A stretch of 64,000 nucleotides of DNA from Prorocentrum cordatum (taxonomy: Eukaryota; Sar; Dinophyceae; Prorocentrales; Prorocentraceae): NCBI GenBank assembly GCA_963575745.1, contig CAUYUJ010018493.1:419131-483130 (forward strand), in the 5' to 3' direction. The notes under the pieces are model-generated. The model was not told the DNA's origin and ran no database searches. It saw only the letters and a list, made by a program, of their open reading frames with translations. Position 1 is the first letter of the stretch. Each line of letters begins with the position of its first letter. The position numbers were made by a program, and so were the translations under genes. Below, piece after piece: positions 9,790 to 20,566 of the stretch.

Positions 9790-11700
9790 TCGAGGCCCCG
9801 AAGCACAACACACTGAGGCCAAGAGTAAGACCACAGGGACCGTAGCATGCTGCCCGCAAGCCCTCCGGCACAGCCCACATAGGCGCCAAGCGCGCCCACT
9901 GAGGCCCCCCCGCGCTGCCCACGTCCAAAGCGCGCCCACAGAGGGCCCACGCTGCCCAAAGAGGCCCCCGGCGACCACAGAAGCCCCAGCACATAAAGGC
10001 CCCGAGCGCGCCCACAGAGGCCCCAGCGTGCTATTAAAAGAACACCTCCGGCAAAACCCGCAGAGGCCCAAACCCCCGCCCCAAACGCGCCCACGGAGGC
10101 CCCAACGCGCTGCCCACGGAGGCCGCCCGTGCCACGGAGGCCCCGCGCGCGCCCACAGAGGCCCGACCCCGCGGAGGCCCCGAGCGCGCCCGCAGAGGGC
10201 TCCGCGCGCTGCCCAATGAGGCCCTCTGGCACAGCCCACAGATGCCCCAAGCGCGCCCACAGAGGCCATCAGAGGCCCCATCCCGCATAGGCCCCAAGCG
10301 CGCCCATAGCCACAGAGGCCCCAGCGCGCTGCCCACGGAGGCCCCCGACACAGCCCACAAGGACCCCGGCCTACAGAGGCCCCAAGCGCGCCCACAGTGG
10401 CCCCAAGCGCGCCCACAGTGGCTCCAGTCCGCAGAAGCCCCAAACACGCCCGCAGAAGCCCCAGCGCGCTGCCCAATGAGGCCCCCGACGCAGCCCACAG
10501 TGGCCCCAGCCCACGGAGGCCCCAAGCGCGCCCACAGAGGCCCAAGCGCGCTGCCAAATGAAGCCCCTGGCACCCACAGAAGCCCCAGAGGCCCCGAGCA
10601 CGCCCACGGAGGCCCCAGCGTGCTATTAAATGAAACCCTCCAGCAAAACCCACAGAGGCCCAAACCCCCGCCCCAAACGCGCTGCCCACGGAGGCCCCCC
10701 GCTCCACGGAGGCCCCGCGCGCGCCCACAGAGGCCCGAGCCCGCGGAGGCCCCGACGCAGCCCTCAAAGGGCTCTGCGCGCAGCCCACTGAGGCCCTCTG
10801 GCACAGCCCACAGAGGCCCCAAGCGCGCCCACAGAAGCCATCAGAGGCCCCAGCCCGCATAGGCTCCAAGCGCGCCCACAGAGGCCCCAACGCGCTGCCC
10901 ACGGAGGCCCCCGACACAGCCCACAGCCCACAGAGGCCCCAAGCGCGCCCAGAGAGGCCCCAAGCGCGCCCGCAGTGGCCCCAGTCCGCAGAAGCCCCAA
11001 ACACGCCCACAGAAGCCCCAGCGCGCTGCCCACTGAGGCCCCGACACAGCGCACAAAAGGCCCCAGCCCACGGAGGCCCCAAGCGCGCCCACAGAGACCC
11101 CAGAGCGCTGCCCAATGAGGCCCTCGACGCAACCCACCACAGCCCAAGCCCCCGCCCCAAGCGCGCCCACGGAGGCTCCAACGCGCTGCCCACGGAGGCC
11201 ACCCGTTCCACAGAGGCCCCTCGCGCCCCGAGCGCGCCCTCAGAGGGCCCCGCGCGCTGCCCACTGAGGCCCCCCAGCGCGGCCCACAGCAACCCCAAGC
11301 GCGCCCGCAGAGGCCCCGGCGCGCTGCCCACTGAGGCACCCGACGCGGCCCGCAGGGGCCCGCGCCCGCAGAACCCTACGCGCGCCCACAGAGGCCCCAG
11401 TCCGCAGAGGCCCCAAGCGCGCCGACAGAGGGCCCAGCGCGCTGCCCAACGAGGCCCTGACACAGCCCGCAGAAGCCCTAGCCGACAGAGGCCCCAAGCG
11501 CGCCCACCGAGGCCCCGGCGCGCTGCCCAACGAGGCCCTCGACAGAACCCACAACAGCTCAAGCCCCCGCCCCAAGCGTGCCCACAGAGGCCCCAACGCG
11601 CTGCCCACGGAAGCACGCCGTTCCACCGAGGGTTCCGCGCGCGCCCACAGAGGCCCGAGCCCACAGAGGTCCCGGACGCGCCCACAAAGGCTCCCGCGCG
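9790..11700. repeat. GC-rich minisatellite with higher-order structure
   Basis: Built from words such as CCACAGAGGCCCC, AAGCGCGCCCACAGAGGCCCC and GCGCGCTGCCCA. A larger unit is visible: GCGTGCTATTAAA...AACCC(G/A)CAGAGGCCCAAAC occurs near 10026 and again near 10618, about 592 bp apart, with decayed relatives near 11130 and 11545. Large ORFs across it (up to 670 codons, minus strand) are repeat artefacts rich in Gly, Ala, Trp and Arg. Confidence 0.9.
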
Positions 11701-12040
11701 CTCTGGAAACGGTTCCGGGCGCTCTCGCCTCGACGCCGGCTACATTCTCTCCGAAAGCGAAGCTCCCGCTCGAGCGTTGGCTTCAATCTAAAAGCGGCTC
11801 CCGCTCAATACTTCCTCACAATTTGCTTCGAGACGCCCTGGCCAGAGAAGACTCCAAATTCAGGAACGGCGCTCTCGCTAGAGACGCCCTCACAATTCAA
11901 TCATGTTGGCGGGGGCCCAGCCGCGACGACAAAGGCTCTTGCTCGATACTTCCTCGCGATTTACTCCGAGAACCCCTGGCCAAGACGGCGCCCGAACCCA
12001 GGGGCGGCGCTCTCGCTCGCGCACGCGGGCGCTCGCGCGT
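11701..12040. repeat. Second block of the GGCGCTCTCGCTCGAGAC family
   Basis: Carries GAAACGGTTCC, CGACGCCGGCTACATT and AAGCTCCCGCTCGAGCGTTGGCTT exactly as at 9328-9400, followed by two units. The higher-order minisatellite therefore sits between two blocks of this family. Confidence 0.8.
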
Positions 12041-12379
12041 GCAACGACTTCATTCAGCCAATGGCGTTTGAACCGTTGTGCCGCATTTTGCCCGAAGTCC
12101 TGACAAATGGCGCGGGCAGCGCGCGCCCCCCGCTGATCATCCGCGGCCGGTGGAGCACGCCGGCGAGATGGCCTGCAGGGCGCCGCGGGCCCGCGCTCGC
12201 GCGAAGGCTTCGGCGGAGGCTCGCGCCGGGGCGGGCGCGCTGAAGATGGGGCCCGTCGCGGAAAAGAAGCACCTTCGCAGGGTCCCGCGCCTACCTCCGC
12301 CAGGCGCCAGCGCCCCCGCTGCCCGGGCGGGCGAGTTTGCGACGCGGCCGAGACCCGCGCCCTGCGCCGCCGAGTTCAG

Positions 12380-12790
12380 CTACGGCGCGCCCGAGGGCCC
12401 CGCGTTCTTGGACATGGCGAACGAAGGGGAATCTGCCCTGAGACTCGCGCAGCTGCGCGCGAGAAAAGTCGAAGAGCGATCCATGAATTGCTCGGGGGGC
12501 CCGAACCATTACAAGAACTGCAGGAAAACAAGCGCAACGAAGGCTTTTTGGGTTGGCCGCAGAGCGACCGAGGACGCCATGCCCACGGCGCGCCGCAAGG
12601 CCGCGTTCAGATGGCCGACAAAGCACAACGAGCTCTACAAGGCACATTTGTTCAACCATAACCAGTCGCACGACTGCCCTGGGCAGTTCGCCCAGCGCAT
12701 CCATTCTCACGATATGTTCGTCGTGCGCGACGGTATCGAATGCGCCGCGTGGCTCTGGCTGTATCCGACTACGGATTTCACGGGCATCCG
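12380..12790 (+). pseudogene. Fragment of an unidentified mobile-element-like protein
   Basis: Unlike its surroundings, this plus-strand frame has a balanced amino-acid composition with Trp, Tyr, His and Asn spread through it. It contains NCSGGPNHYKNC, CPGQFAQRIHSHDMF and VVRDGIECAAWLWLYPTTDF. CPGQFA and the HSHD/VRDGIE block remind me of an N-terminal region of large dinoflagellate repeat proteins, possibly Helitron-like; this is recollection, not a search result. The gene-like composition stops near 12788, next to the broken end of the opposite-strand retroelement. No start or stop can be assigned. Confidence 0.35.
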
Positions 12791-13283
12791 TCCTGCACCT
12801 GCTCGTCCAAGTCCATCGCAAGAGCCGCGGCGTTAACATGGCCTGTGCCGTCGGCTCTGGAGGAGTTGGCCCTCCCTGTTCCGATGTATCTGCAGTATGC
12901 GATGATGTCTGCGGGGCCGCGACACGCGGGGCACAGTGCGACAGCTGAGTCAGTGTGGGTTAACAGCTGTCGATGGCAGCCTTGATAGAGAACGTGGCGG
13001 CACTGCAGCCGCGCCGCTGCAGCTCCGTGCACGTGCACCTCGGGGCAGATGGGGCAGCTGGTGTCGTCGCCGTCGAAGGACGCCACAGGAGGCCGAGGCG
13101 GCGGTGGAGGTGCCTGAGGCCGCGGCTGCGCGACTGCCCCCCCTTGCCTGCCCCTGGCCCCATCAGCTCCTCGAGCGTGCTCTGCGCGTTGTTGAGCTCC
13201 CAGACTGGGCGCCGCTGGGTCGCGTCCAGGGTCGTCTCCACATCGCGACTGAGATGCCACAGCGGCTGTTCTGCTGCTGCCAC
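12778..13283 (-). pseudogene. Retroelement segment: RING-type finger
   Basis: First frame: EQPLWHLSRDVETTLDATQR then LNNAQSTLEELM (13283-13150). After a frame change: SCPICPEVHVHG, then LQCRHVLYQGCHRQLL and LCPACRGPAD, giving a C3HC4-like order C-x2-C, C-x-H-x5-C-x2-H and C-x2-C (13060-12870). A stop follows at 12778, about where the plus-strand fragment (12380-12790) ends. Confidence 0.6.
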
Positions 13284-13329
13284 TGCCCCCGCCCGGCGAA
13301 CCAGCTCGCGATCCTCCGTGAGGGGCGCG

Positions 13330-14400
13330 TCAGGTCCAACGGCGCTGCGGTACTGTTGCCGAAGAGTGGCAGCATCTCAAGGGATTTGGGAGCCGCTGGG
13401 GGCTTCGATTCGCCGCGGCACGCGGAGGCCACATGGTGCTCGGACCGGGCGGCGCGCTGATGCCGAGGGCCGATACTGAAGGCATGTGCGCCCAGTTCGG
13501 CAGCTCAACGCCCCGCGGTGGCTCTGGCGGTGAGGCCACGCGAGAATTGAGGTCACCAATCCAGTCAGCTTCCACAGGGAAGGCGGCGCCCACGTGCCAC
13601 TGATGTCGCTGCTGCTGCGGCTGCTGTGGCTGCTGCTGTGCTGGCTGCCGTGGCGCTGCTGGCGGGGCTGCCAGTGCTGGCCGTGCTGGTGCTGAGCCCG
13701 CGGATCCACCGACATTGTCGGGTCCTCCGACTGCAGGCTGCTGCTGCTGGATACGCTGCCTCATGGCCTCGATATCCTGTCGCAGTCGTGGGATTTCGTC
13801 CTCGATAGGGTTCGGAGAAGAAGTGGAGGAGGCCGAACCTGCTGCTGGACCGCCAGAGCGTGATGATGAGCCCTGTCTCCACAGACTGTGGCCGACCTGC
13901 TGCCGGGAACCGTCGGACCCTTGTGTCTGTGGCCTACGGGGGGCGGTCTCTGGCGTCGGCCGGCCTCCGTTCCACGGATCAGCACCCTGCAATGGATCGC
14001 CTTGGCCAGGAGAGCCGCCGACATGGTCGTTGGTTGCTCCTACCGCGGCGCCCCTGACCATCCACGCCTGGTGGGCGCTCGTCCTGGGCATCTGCGCTGA
14101 TGGCTCAGGTGGGCCTGATTGCCCAAGAAAGGTCAATGGTGACGTAGATGATCTTGGGGACGATGAAGGGAGGTAAGTGCCCAGGTAGAAGGCCCAGCCG
14201 CCATGCCTGCGTCGCCGAGGGCAGTCGCGCACGAGGTGCTCCTCCGAGTCGCACTCGTGGCACTTGAGGCGCTGCCCGTCTGGGCCCACGCGGTTGCTGG
14301 ACCTGCCCATGCCCGCGCCGCCGGCCCGATGCTTCCCCTTTCCCCTACCTTCGCCCTTCCCGACGCCAAAGCTCACGAAGGTCTCCCGGGCGGGGCGTCG
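13330..14400 (-). pseudogene. Retroelement segment: CCHC zinc knuckle and coiled coil
   Basis: A basic stretch (GKGEGRGKGKH) precedes the knuckle CHECDSEEHLVRDC, which fits C-x2-C-x4-H-x4-C and would bind RNA in a Gag protein. Further on, DEIPRLRQDIEAMRQRIQQQ predicts a short coiled coil, then a Gln-rich run (QQQPQQPQQQRHQW). The frame continues to a stop at 13330. Upstream frames must shift to join it (for example the LQDAPEDQRAAHLFWAHG frame, about 14585-14400). Confidence 0.6.
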
Positions 14401-16889
14401 TCCAGGTGCCCGAGGTAGGCGCGGCCTCTGCCCTTCCCCTTGCGCTTGAGGACTCGGCGCGCTCGGCGGGTCGGCTTGTAGTTGTAGAACCGGCGCCGCC
14501 TGCTCTTGGCGCGCCCGTGGGCCCAGAAGAGGTGAGCCGCGCGCTGGTCCTCGGGGGCGTCCTGGAGCTCCGGGTCGTCCTCCATGATCTCCTCGCCGAA
14601 GCTCGGCGCTGCGTCCGAGTCGGTGCCGGAGTCGACTCCGCCGGCTGGGTAGGCTTCCCGCTGGCGGGGAGCGTCGGCATGGCTGTGGCCCCACTGGGCT
14701 CTGGGGGGCTGACTGCGCCCATGGCCGGAGGTCCCTGGTGACCCAGGCTCAGACCGCCAGCGTCATCATGGAACCTGCTGGGGCCATGCGGCGATGGAGT
14801 GGCCAGGAACGTCTGGTTTCCTCTGGCGCGAACAGCCTGGGAGAGGTCCCCGGGCGAGTTCCCCACCATATGGCCGATGCGGCGCAGCTTATTGGTCATA
14901 TGCTGCAGCCGCTGCGCGTTGGAGGGGGTAGGCCACGTTGCAGCGCTGGAGGATCATGAGCAGCTGACTGTCGCCAACGCCGCGCGCGCGGAGGAGCAGG
15001 GCGCTGAGCCCCTCGAAGCCGACCGTCAGCTGACTGGCCTGCTGCGCGCGGTCGCGGACGATGTCGAACCGCGCGAGGAGGTCGTCGATGCGCTCCCCTG
15101 ACAAGCGGTGGAGAGCCTGCGCTGCGGCGGTGCGTTCCCCCTCCCCCAGCTGGCCCCGGCGCTCGGCCAAGCTGCGCTCAGGAAGGTCATCGGCGGCGCC
15201 GGCTGCCCGTGGATGATGCCTCCCTGGATGAGGATCCGGGGCGGCCACTCGTCGACGCATTCGCGCGCCATGCCGGTGAGGCGCGACGAGACGTAGGCCG
15301 CCTGCCAGAATTCGTTCACGTCGGAGTTCGCGACAGACCAGATCATCACCTCCCCAACCCATCGACTGAAAGGCACGCGAACCTGCTGCTCGGGCCCCGA
15401 GGTCCGGAGGTGACAGATGTTGCTGCTGCCGCCCCCGCCTGCGTCCACGCAGGAGATGGCACGCAGGGCCCCAGCTAATAGCCGCGCCCACTTGCGGCTT
15501 CTCAGCAGCATCCCCAAAGCTTCGGAGCCTGGGGTCCACCGTCGTCGATGCTCCGGCAGGCTGCCTCGGAGTCGACGCGGATCGTGGCCCCTGGCATGCT
15601 CTGCTTCGTCGGCCTCCTCGGGACTCTGGTTCACCGACGGGTCGTCGCGCCGGCGACGTGGGAGATTCACGCCATGAGCGATCGTCTCTGCATTCTCGTG
15701 CTGCGGCTGGTGCTGGGCGCTGAACTTGACGAAGGGCTTGGGCTCCGGCCAGCTGCGGTGCTGGATGACTGTCCCAGGCTTGGCCTTCTCGAGGAGGGTG
15801 CTCGTGGAGCGCCCTTCTCCGTGGGCCTGGGCAGAGCCGCGCAGGTTGGGATTGGCGGCCCTCCGACTCTGCGGGCCACTGGCGCCCCGCGCATCCCAAG
15901 TCGCCGTAGGAGCCGTCGTCGCAGCCGTAGGCGTAGACGGGGTTGTAGGCGTAGGCAAAGCCGTAGGCAACGACGTTGTAGCCGAAGGCGTAGTCTTCGT
16001 GGCCGCAGGCGCGCTCGGAGTAGCCGTTGGCGCAGTCGCAGTCGTAGGCGTTCCCCACGAACTCTCTTCTGACACTGATAGCGTGGGCTCGGAGTAAATC
16101 TCAAGACGGACGTTACCAGAAATCTTCACAGGCGGATACCATGACATCTGAGACCCTGGGGTTGCCTGCGACGTGGTCGCATGTGGCTCTCTCGGGATGT
16201 GCGAGACACTCATGGGGTGATCGTGCGGGGCGGTCGTGGAGCCGGGCACCGGGCTCATTGAGACATCCCAAACAATCTCGCGCCCCCGCCCTCCCTCCCC
16301 AACGCCGTCCTGTCGGGTGCCGTCGTAGATCTCTTCTGGCGGTCGTACCTGTGCAGGATGGTCGCGCCTGCTCCCGGATCGCCAGGTTCCTGCGGCGGGA
16401 TCGGGTTCCCTGCCGCGCCGCGCGGGGAGCAAAGGTACAACGCAATACTGATGAGCGTGCTGCTCGATATGCGGAAGAACACAAGGCTCAAGTAGACGGA
16501 GTGGGAGAACGTCTTCATCGAGATGACGCAATAATAATGGAACATCGTGGAAGGTAGCCGAAGCTCCGCTACTAACTCGAGTCACAAGTTTGGAACAAAA
16601 GATAAGAGAAGATGCGCTCTGGTTTACGGGAGCGATGTCTGCGGTATGCGGTGTTGTTAGGCGCATGCGGGCGCTAAGCCTAGCAAGGCTCAGGGCCCAA
16701 AGGGCAGCGGGAGAGAGGCGGGTGAAACAGGGCAGGGGCAGTGAAAGGCAGGGATGGCCTGACATGGGTCCGTTCGACTCAGCGGACCTGGGCGGCACGG
16801 GCGCGGAAGCCAATTCGGACTCCGCTGATGCAGAGGAGACGTCGGCGCAAGCCGCGCCGCCGCCCTTCGCCGCCGCCCGGCAGCGCGCC

Positions 16890-17560
16890 CTGCTCGGGGG
16901 AGCAATCGGTCGCCAGAGGCCTGCGCCAGAATGGTTCAACAACCCAACCATGAGCGCCGTGCACCCTGAGACCCTGAGGCTGGTCGGCCTCGCGTGCGGC
17001 TTCTTCGCAGCGAACCACTGCCGCGGGGGGGTGCGCCGCCCGCATGTCCCCCCCCCAGCTGTTCCAGCAACGGGCCGAGGGCGGATCTTACCCAGGGGAG
17101 GACTTCGACGACGGCGCCTTGCGGCTCAATCTCGCGGCCTGCGGGTGCCACTTCGAGTTGCTGCGCGGCGTGGGCCACCGGGAAGAAATTGTCCGAAGGA
17201 TTGCAAAAAAAAACAAAAAAACCCGAACGAAGGATTGCAAAAAAACCTTGTTTTTTGCAATCCTTCGGTTTTTTTGCAATCCTTCGGTTTTTGTTTGCAA
17301 TCCTTCGGTTTGTTTGCAATCCTTTGTTTTTTTTGCAATCTTTCGGCTTTTTTGCAATCCTTCGTTCAAGGGTGGGCGACTCGTCCAACGTCGCCGTATT
17401 CAACGGCGACCACGCTTCAGGGATAATATTGCATCAACCTTCCCCTAGACATTGGCGTGCGCTCGCCCGACCACCTGCGGCCGCGCCTGCGCGCGACGCT
17501 GCTTGGCTGCGCGACTTCCCTGCATCCCGCTATCTTCGCCTTCGCCGTAGACGAAGGGCA
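16890..17560 (+). CDS. Putative papain-like (Josephin-like) cysteine peptidase fragment
   Basis: The plus strand carries a gene-like signal opposite the 5' end of the retroelement. Frame 1 gives MSAVHPETLRLVGLACGFFA then ANHC (from 16950), which looks like a papain-type active-site Cys block. After a run of seven G (17025-17031) the signal moves to another frame: QLFQQRAEGGSYPGEDFDDG then LAACGCHFELLRGVGHREE. Removing 17199-17370 fuses this in frame to VGDSSNVAVFNGDHASG, followed by a candidate His block, PSPRHWRALARP, and AWLRD. The order Cys, Gly-rich helix, HW-x-AL resembles Josephin-type deubiquitinases. The G-run change means a pseudogene, a sequencing slip or a missed splice. I infer the family from motifs only. 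Confidence 0.4.
17199..17370 (+). other. Intron made of an inverted GAAGGATTGCAAAAA array
   Basis: Begins after CCGAAG with GA as donor, ends TTCAAG before GGTGGGC, and lies in an AAGG direct repeat. Its content is two units of GAAGGATTGCAAAAAAA facing about five units of TTTTTTTGCAATCCTTCG, so the RNA could fold into a long A/U hairpin. A second array with the same words lies at 51172-51350. Confidence 0.6.
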
Positions 17561-17689
17561 AGACTTGAGAAGTCGCACCGCCGCCCTGCAAGCTCGCGTC
17601 GGCGGGGTTGCCCGCGGGCGAATCCGCCCGCATGCAGGCAATGGCAGGGTGGTGCGCATACAGAGTGCATTGCACCGAAGAGTACTGCT

Positions 17690-18090
17690 ACCAGAAAGAC
17701 CGAGCTCACGAACGGCCTCGGTCGGGAAACCCTCGTAATTCAGTCGAGTTGGTGAAAGCCCAACTGCGACGACAAGGGCTCCACGACGTGAGAGGCCCTG
17801 GCCAGAGAGGCCCCCGAACATAGAAACGGCGCTGTCGCAGGAGACTTCTTCGCAATTCACTCAAGTTCGCGGATGCCCAGCCGCGACGACAAGGCTCCCG
17901 CTCGATATATCCTCGCGATCTGCGAGGCCCTGGCCAGAGAGGTTCCCGAACTCAGGAACGGCGCTCTCGCTGTGGACATCCTCGCAACTCAGTCAAATTA
18001 GTGGGGACCCAGCCGCGATGACAAGGGCTCCCGCTCGATGCTTCCCCGCGATTTGCTCCGAGATGCCCTCTCGCGTGGTCCATACTTATC
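17690..18090. repeat. Third block of the GGCGCTCTCGCTCGAGAC family
   Basis: About three units of CGACGACAAGGGCTCC(C), CCTGGCCAGAGAGG, GAACTCAGGAACGGCGCT(C/G)TCGC and TTCACTCAAGT-like words, related to 9330-9750 and 11701-12040. The interval 18090-18300 shows nothing recognisable. Confidence 0.7.
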
Positions 18091-18299
18091 TTCCCCCGTC
18101 CGTCCTCCCCCTGTTGTAGGGGCTGCGCTGAATGTGCGCGGCAAGTGAGGAAGATATACCCCCGAGGGGGTACGATCGAAGACAAAAAGGGCGGGTATCG
18201 AGGGTTTGGGATATACGCGTTGCGTGACACGCGATCAAATAAGAACAAACTGTCCTACAATGATTGCTGCTGTTGACGAAGAAGAATGCTCGTACTAAT

Positions 18300-19010
18300 C
18301 AATTCTGATTGTTGGGCCCACCAGGCGCCTTGGCGCTCTCGCGTCGACGCTGGCTACATTTTCAATGAAAATGAGGCTCGCGCTCGAGCGGTTGGGAAGG
18401 CGCTGAAACCAGCCCCCCGAACAACAACAACGCTTCCGCTCGAGCCTCCTCCTCTTTTACTCAGGGCCAGTGCTTTTGCTCGCCGCCGACAGCAGCCGTC
18501 CCAACAAAACCAGCGCTCCCGCTCGAAACTTCCTCTCGTTTTACCTTGGACTGGCGCGCTACTCTGTCTCTCATCGGCGCCGCCCCCAGCAAGAACAACG
18601 CTCCCGCTCGAGACTTCCCCCCGTTTTTGCTCAAGGCGGTGCTCCTCCTCGCCGCCGAAAACCGCCGTCCCGACAAAACCAGAGGTCCCGCCAGAGACAT
18701 CCTCCCGTTTTACGCCAGACTGGCGCCCTACTCTGTTCCTCGCCGCCGACAGCCCCCGTCCCGACAAAACCACGGCTCCCGCTCGAGACTTCCTCCCTTG
18801 TTACTCACGGCGGTGTCCCTCCTCGCCGCCGACAACCGCCGTCCCAACAAAACTAACGTTCTTGCTTAAGACTTCGTTTTGTTTTACGCTGGACTAGCGC
18901 CCGACTCTCTTTAGCATTGGCTCCGCTCCCAGCAACGACAGCGGTTCTGCTCGAGACTTCCTCCCTTTCTATTCAGGGCCAGGTCCTTGCCTCGCCGCCG
19001 ACGGCCCCCA
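18300..19010. repeat. Degenerate tandem repeat (GCTCCCGCTCGAGACTTCCTC unit)
   Basis: About eight diverged units of 60-80 bp share GCTCCCGCTCGAGACTTCC, TTTTAC, CTCGCCGCCGACA and CCGTCCC(G/A)ACAAAACC. The first part (CGACGCTGGCTACATTTTC) links it to the family at 9.3 kb. Confidence 0.75.
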
Positions 19011-19254
19011 TCCCCACCGAAGCAATCCTGTCGCACGATACTTCCTTGTGTTTTACCCTTGGCTGGGGCTCCACTGGCGGTCTCGCATCGGCGCAGCAAG
19101 GCGAATGCATGCGTTTTCGAGGCGGGATATGTTGAAATTCCTCGGAGGAGGTGTTTGCAAGACTTTATTGGGCGCGAGATCAAGGGTCCCCCATGATGGG
19201 GTTGGTTACCATGATGGTCGCATGTTTCGTGTGGAAACATCGCGCACGAACGTG

Positions 19255-19980
19255 AAATAACTGTTGTTGTTGATATGAATGTTGTTGTTGAAATTGTTGT
19301 CGTCGTCCCACCGGCGACACACCCGCGACCCAGCCCGCGACCCAACCCGCGACCCACCCCGCGACCCAACCCGCGACCCACCCCGCGACCCCCCCGCGAC
19401 CCACCTCGCGACCCACCCGCGACCCACCGGCGACCCACCCGCGACCCACCCCGCGACCCATCCGCGACCCACCCGCGACCCACCCCGCGACCCATCCCGC
19501 GACCCATCCGCGACCCACCCGCGACCCACCCGCGACACACCCCGCGACCCACCCGCGACCCACCCCGCGACCCACCCCTCAAGGGAGGAAAAACCACCCT
19601 GACCCGACAATTGACGTTTACTAAGCGGCCCTGGGCGTTGACTAAACAGCCCTGCCCTGTTCGATTCCTTCCTTGCGTGCGTTTACTAAACGGCTTCGCT
19701 TGTCGGAATGATTATTTTTGGGGTGGATTTTGTGCCCTCTACAGCCGCGACCCACCCGCGACCCAACAGCGACCCACCCGCGACCCACCCACGACCCATT
19801 TGCGACCCACCCGCGATCCACCCCCATCGGTTTAACAAAAAAATCGGCTCCTGCGGCGGGCTCGTCCTATAATTTGTCAAACTTTAGCGACTGCGGCGGG
19901 CTTCTCCAGAGTCTCGCAAACTGCCGACGTCCCCACCGCCCCCTCACTCTTATCCGCATCTGCGGAGTGATACGTATATG
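19255..19980. repeat. CGCGACCCACC array with conserved flanks
   Basis: A GTTGTTGTTGAAATTGTT stretch leads into (CGCGACCCACCC)n at 19310-19580. A second block follows at 19740-19825, then TCGGCTCCTGCGGCGGGCTCG and TCCCCACCGCCCCCTCACTC. The whole order reappears inverted at 53740-54190, so this is a dispersed composite repeat. Between the two blocks, CGACAATTGACGTTTACTAAG and similar words recur three times. Confidence 0.8.
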
Positions 19981-20224
19981 CACCGTGCCTGAGGCCAGGA
20001 TGGGCCTGGCCAAGATCGGTGTGTGTATGTGTATGCGTGCGTGCGTGCGTGCGTGCGTGCCGCGCCAGGCAGGGCCTTCTTCCGGCGTGTCACCTCACAG
20101 CCATCCACGCCTGGATGTGCTGTTTGGCCCTAGCTGCTAGCTGCTGCGGGATCCAAAGCGATTCCTGACGGCCCGGCCGCGTCCCCGCGCTGAATACTTT
20201 TACTGACTCCGCCTCGCTGCGCGC

Positions 20225-20480
20225 GAGGCCGCTTCCGCCAAAAAGTCCTGGTGTGTGTGTGCATAACATGTCCTCTCGCTGTTGACGCCACTTCGCCGGC
20301 GGAAAGGATGTGTGTTGGCACGGCCAACGAGGGTACGGGAAAGATGGCTTCGATGCTCAACTGCACATGTTGCCCAACACCGACAGCGGTTGCTGTTGGG
20401 CAGACGACTTCTGCGCTTCAAATGGACAACGTCCGAGGCGACGCCGACAGCGACTGCTGCTGTCCAAGATGGACAAGCCC
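20225..20480. repeat. Hairpin repeat around GCCCAACACCGACAGCGGTT
   Basis: GCCCAACACCGACAGCGG pairs with the following GTTGCTGTTGGGC. GACAGCGG, CTGTTGGGCA, CAAAT(G/T)GACAACG and the words after it recur at 41447-41510. About 20040-20060 is a short GTGC run. Confidence 0.55.
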
Positions 20481-20566
20481 TGCGTGCTGCTGTTCTCTGC
20501 ACCTGCTGATTCCATATGCTCCCTCAGTCCCCCCCCCACCCCCGAGTGTGCGCACGCAGCACTTCC

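Larger units (their letters stand above)
12778..16550 (-). mobile_element. Degenerate LTR-retroelement-like gag region (minus strand)
   Basis: Read on the minus strand, the coding signal runs through at least five frame changes. In order: a Gag-like helical segment (near 15430-15200, RWVGEVMIWSVANSDVNEFW); GERIDDLLARFDIVRDRAQQ (near 15090); NKLRRIGHMVGNSPGDLSQA (near 14870); a basic segment (KSRRRRFYNYKPTRRARRV, near 14480); a CCHC knuckle; a coiled coil; and a RING finger. CCHC plus RING resembles copia-like dinoflagellate polyproteins. No protease, integrase or reverse transcriptase was found: the coding ends at 12778 beside an unrelated ORF, so the element is truncated. No LTRs were identified. 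Confidence 0.6.

Noticed and set aside
9673-11685. 670-codon minus-strand ORF (Trp/Gly/Ala/Arg-rich)
   Set aside because: It follows exactly the GC-rich minisatellite; all frames are open and the peptide is a repeat product.
15890-16050. Gly/Tyr-rich peptide (AYGFAYAYNPVYAYG)
   Set aside because: Arises from degenerate GTAGGC/GTCGTA repetition in one frame of the retroelement; no independent support.
17199-17370. CRISPR-like or rho-independent terminator arrays of GAAGGATTGC
   Set aside because: No spacers; units are head to head; the context is eukaryotic and the segment behaves as an intron.
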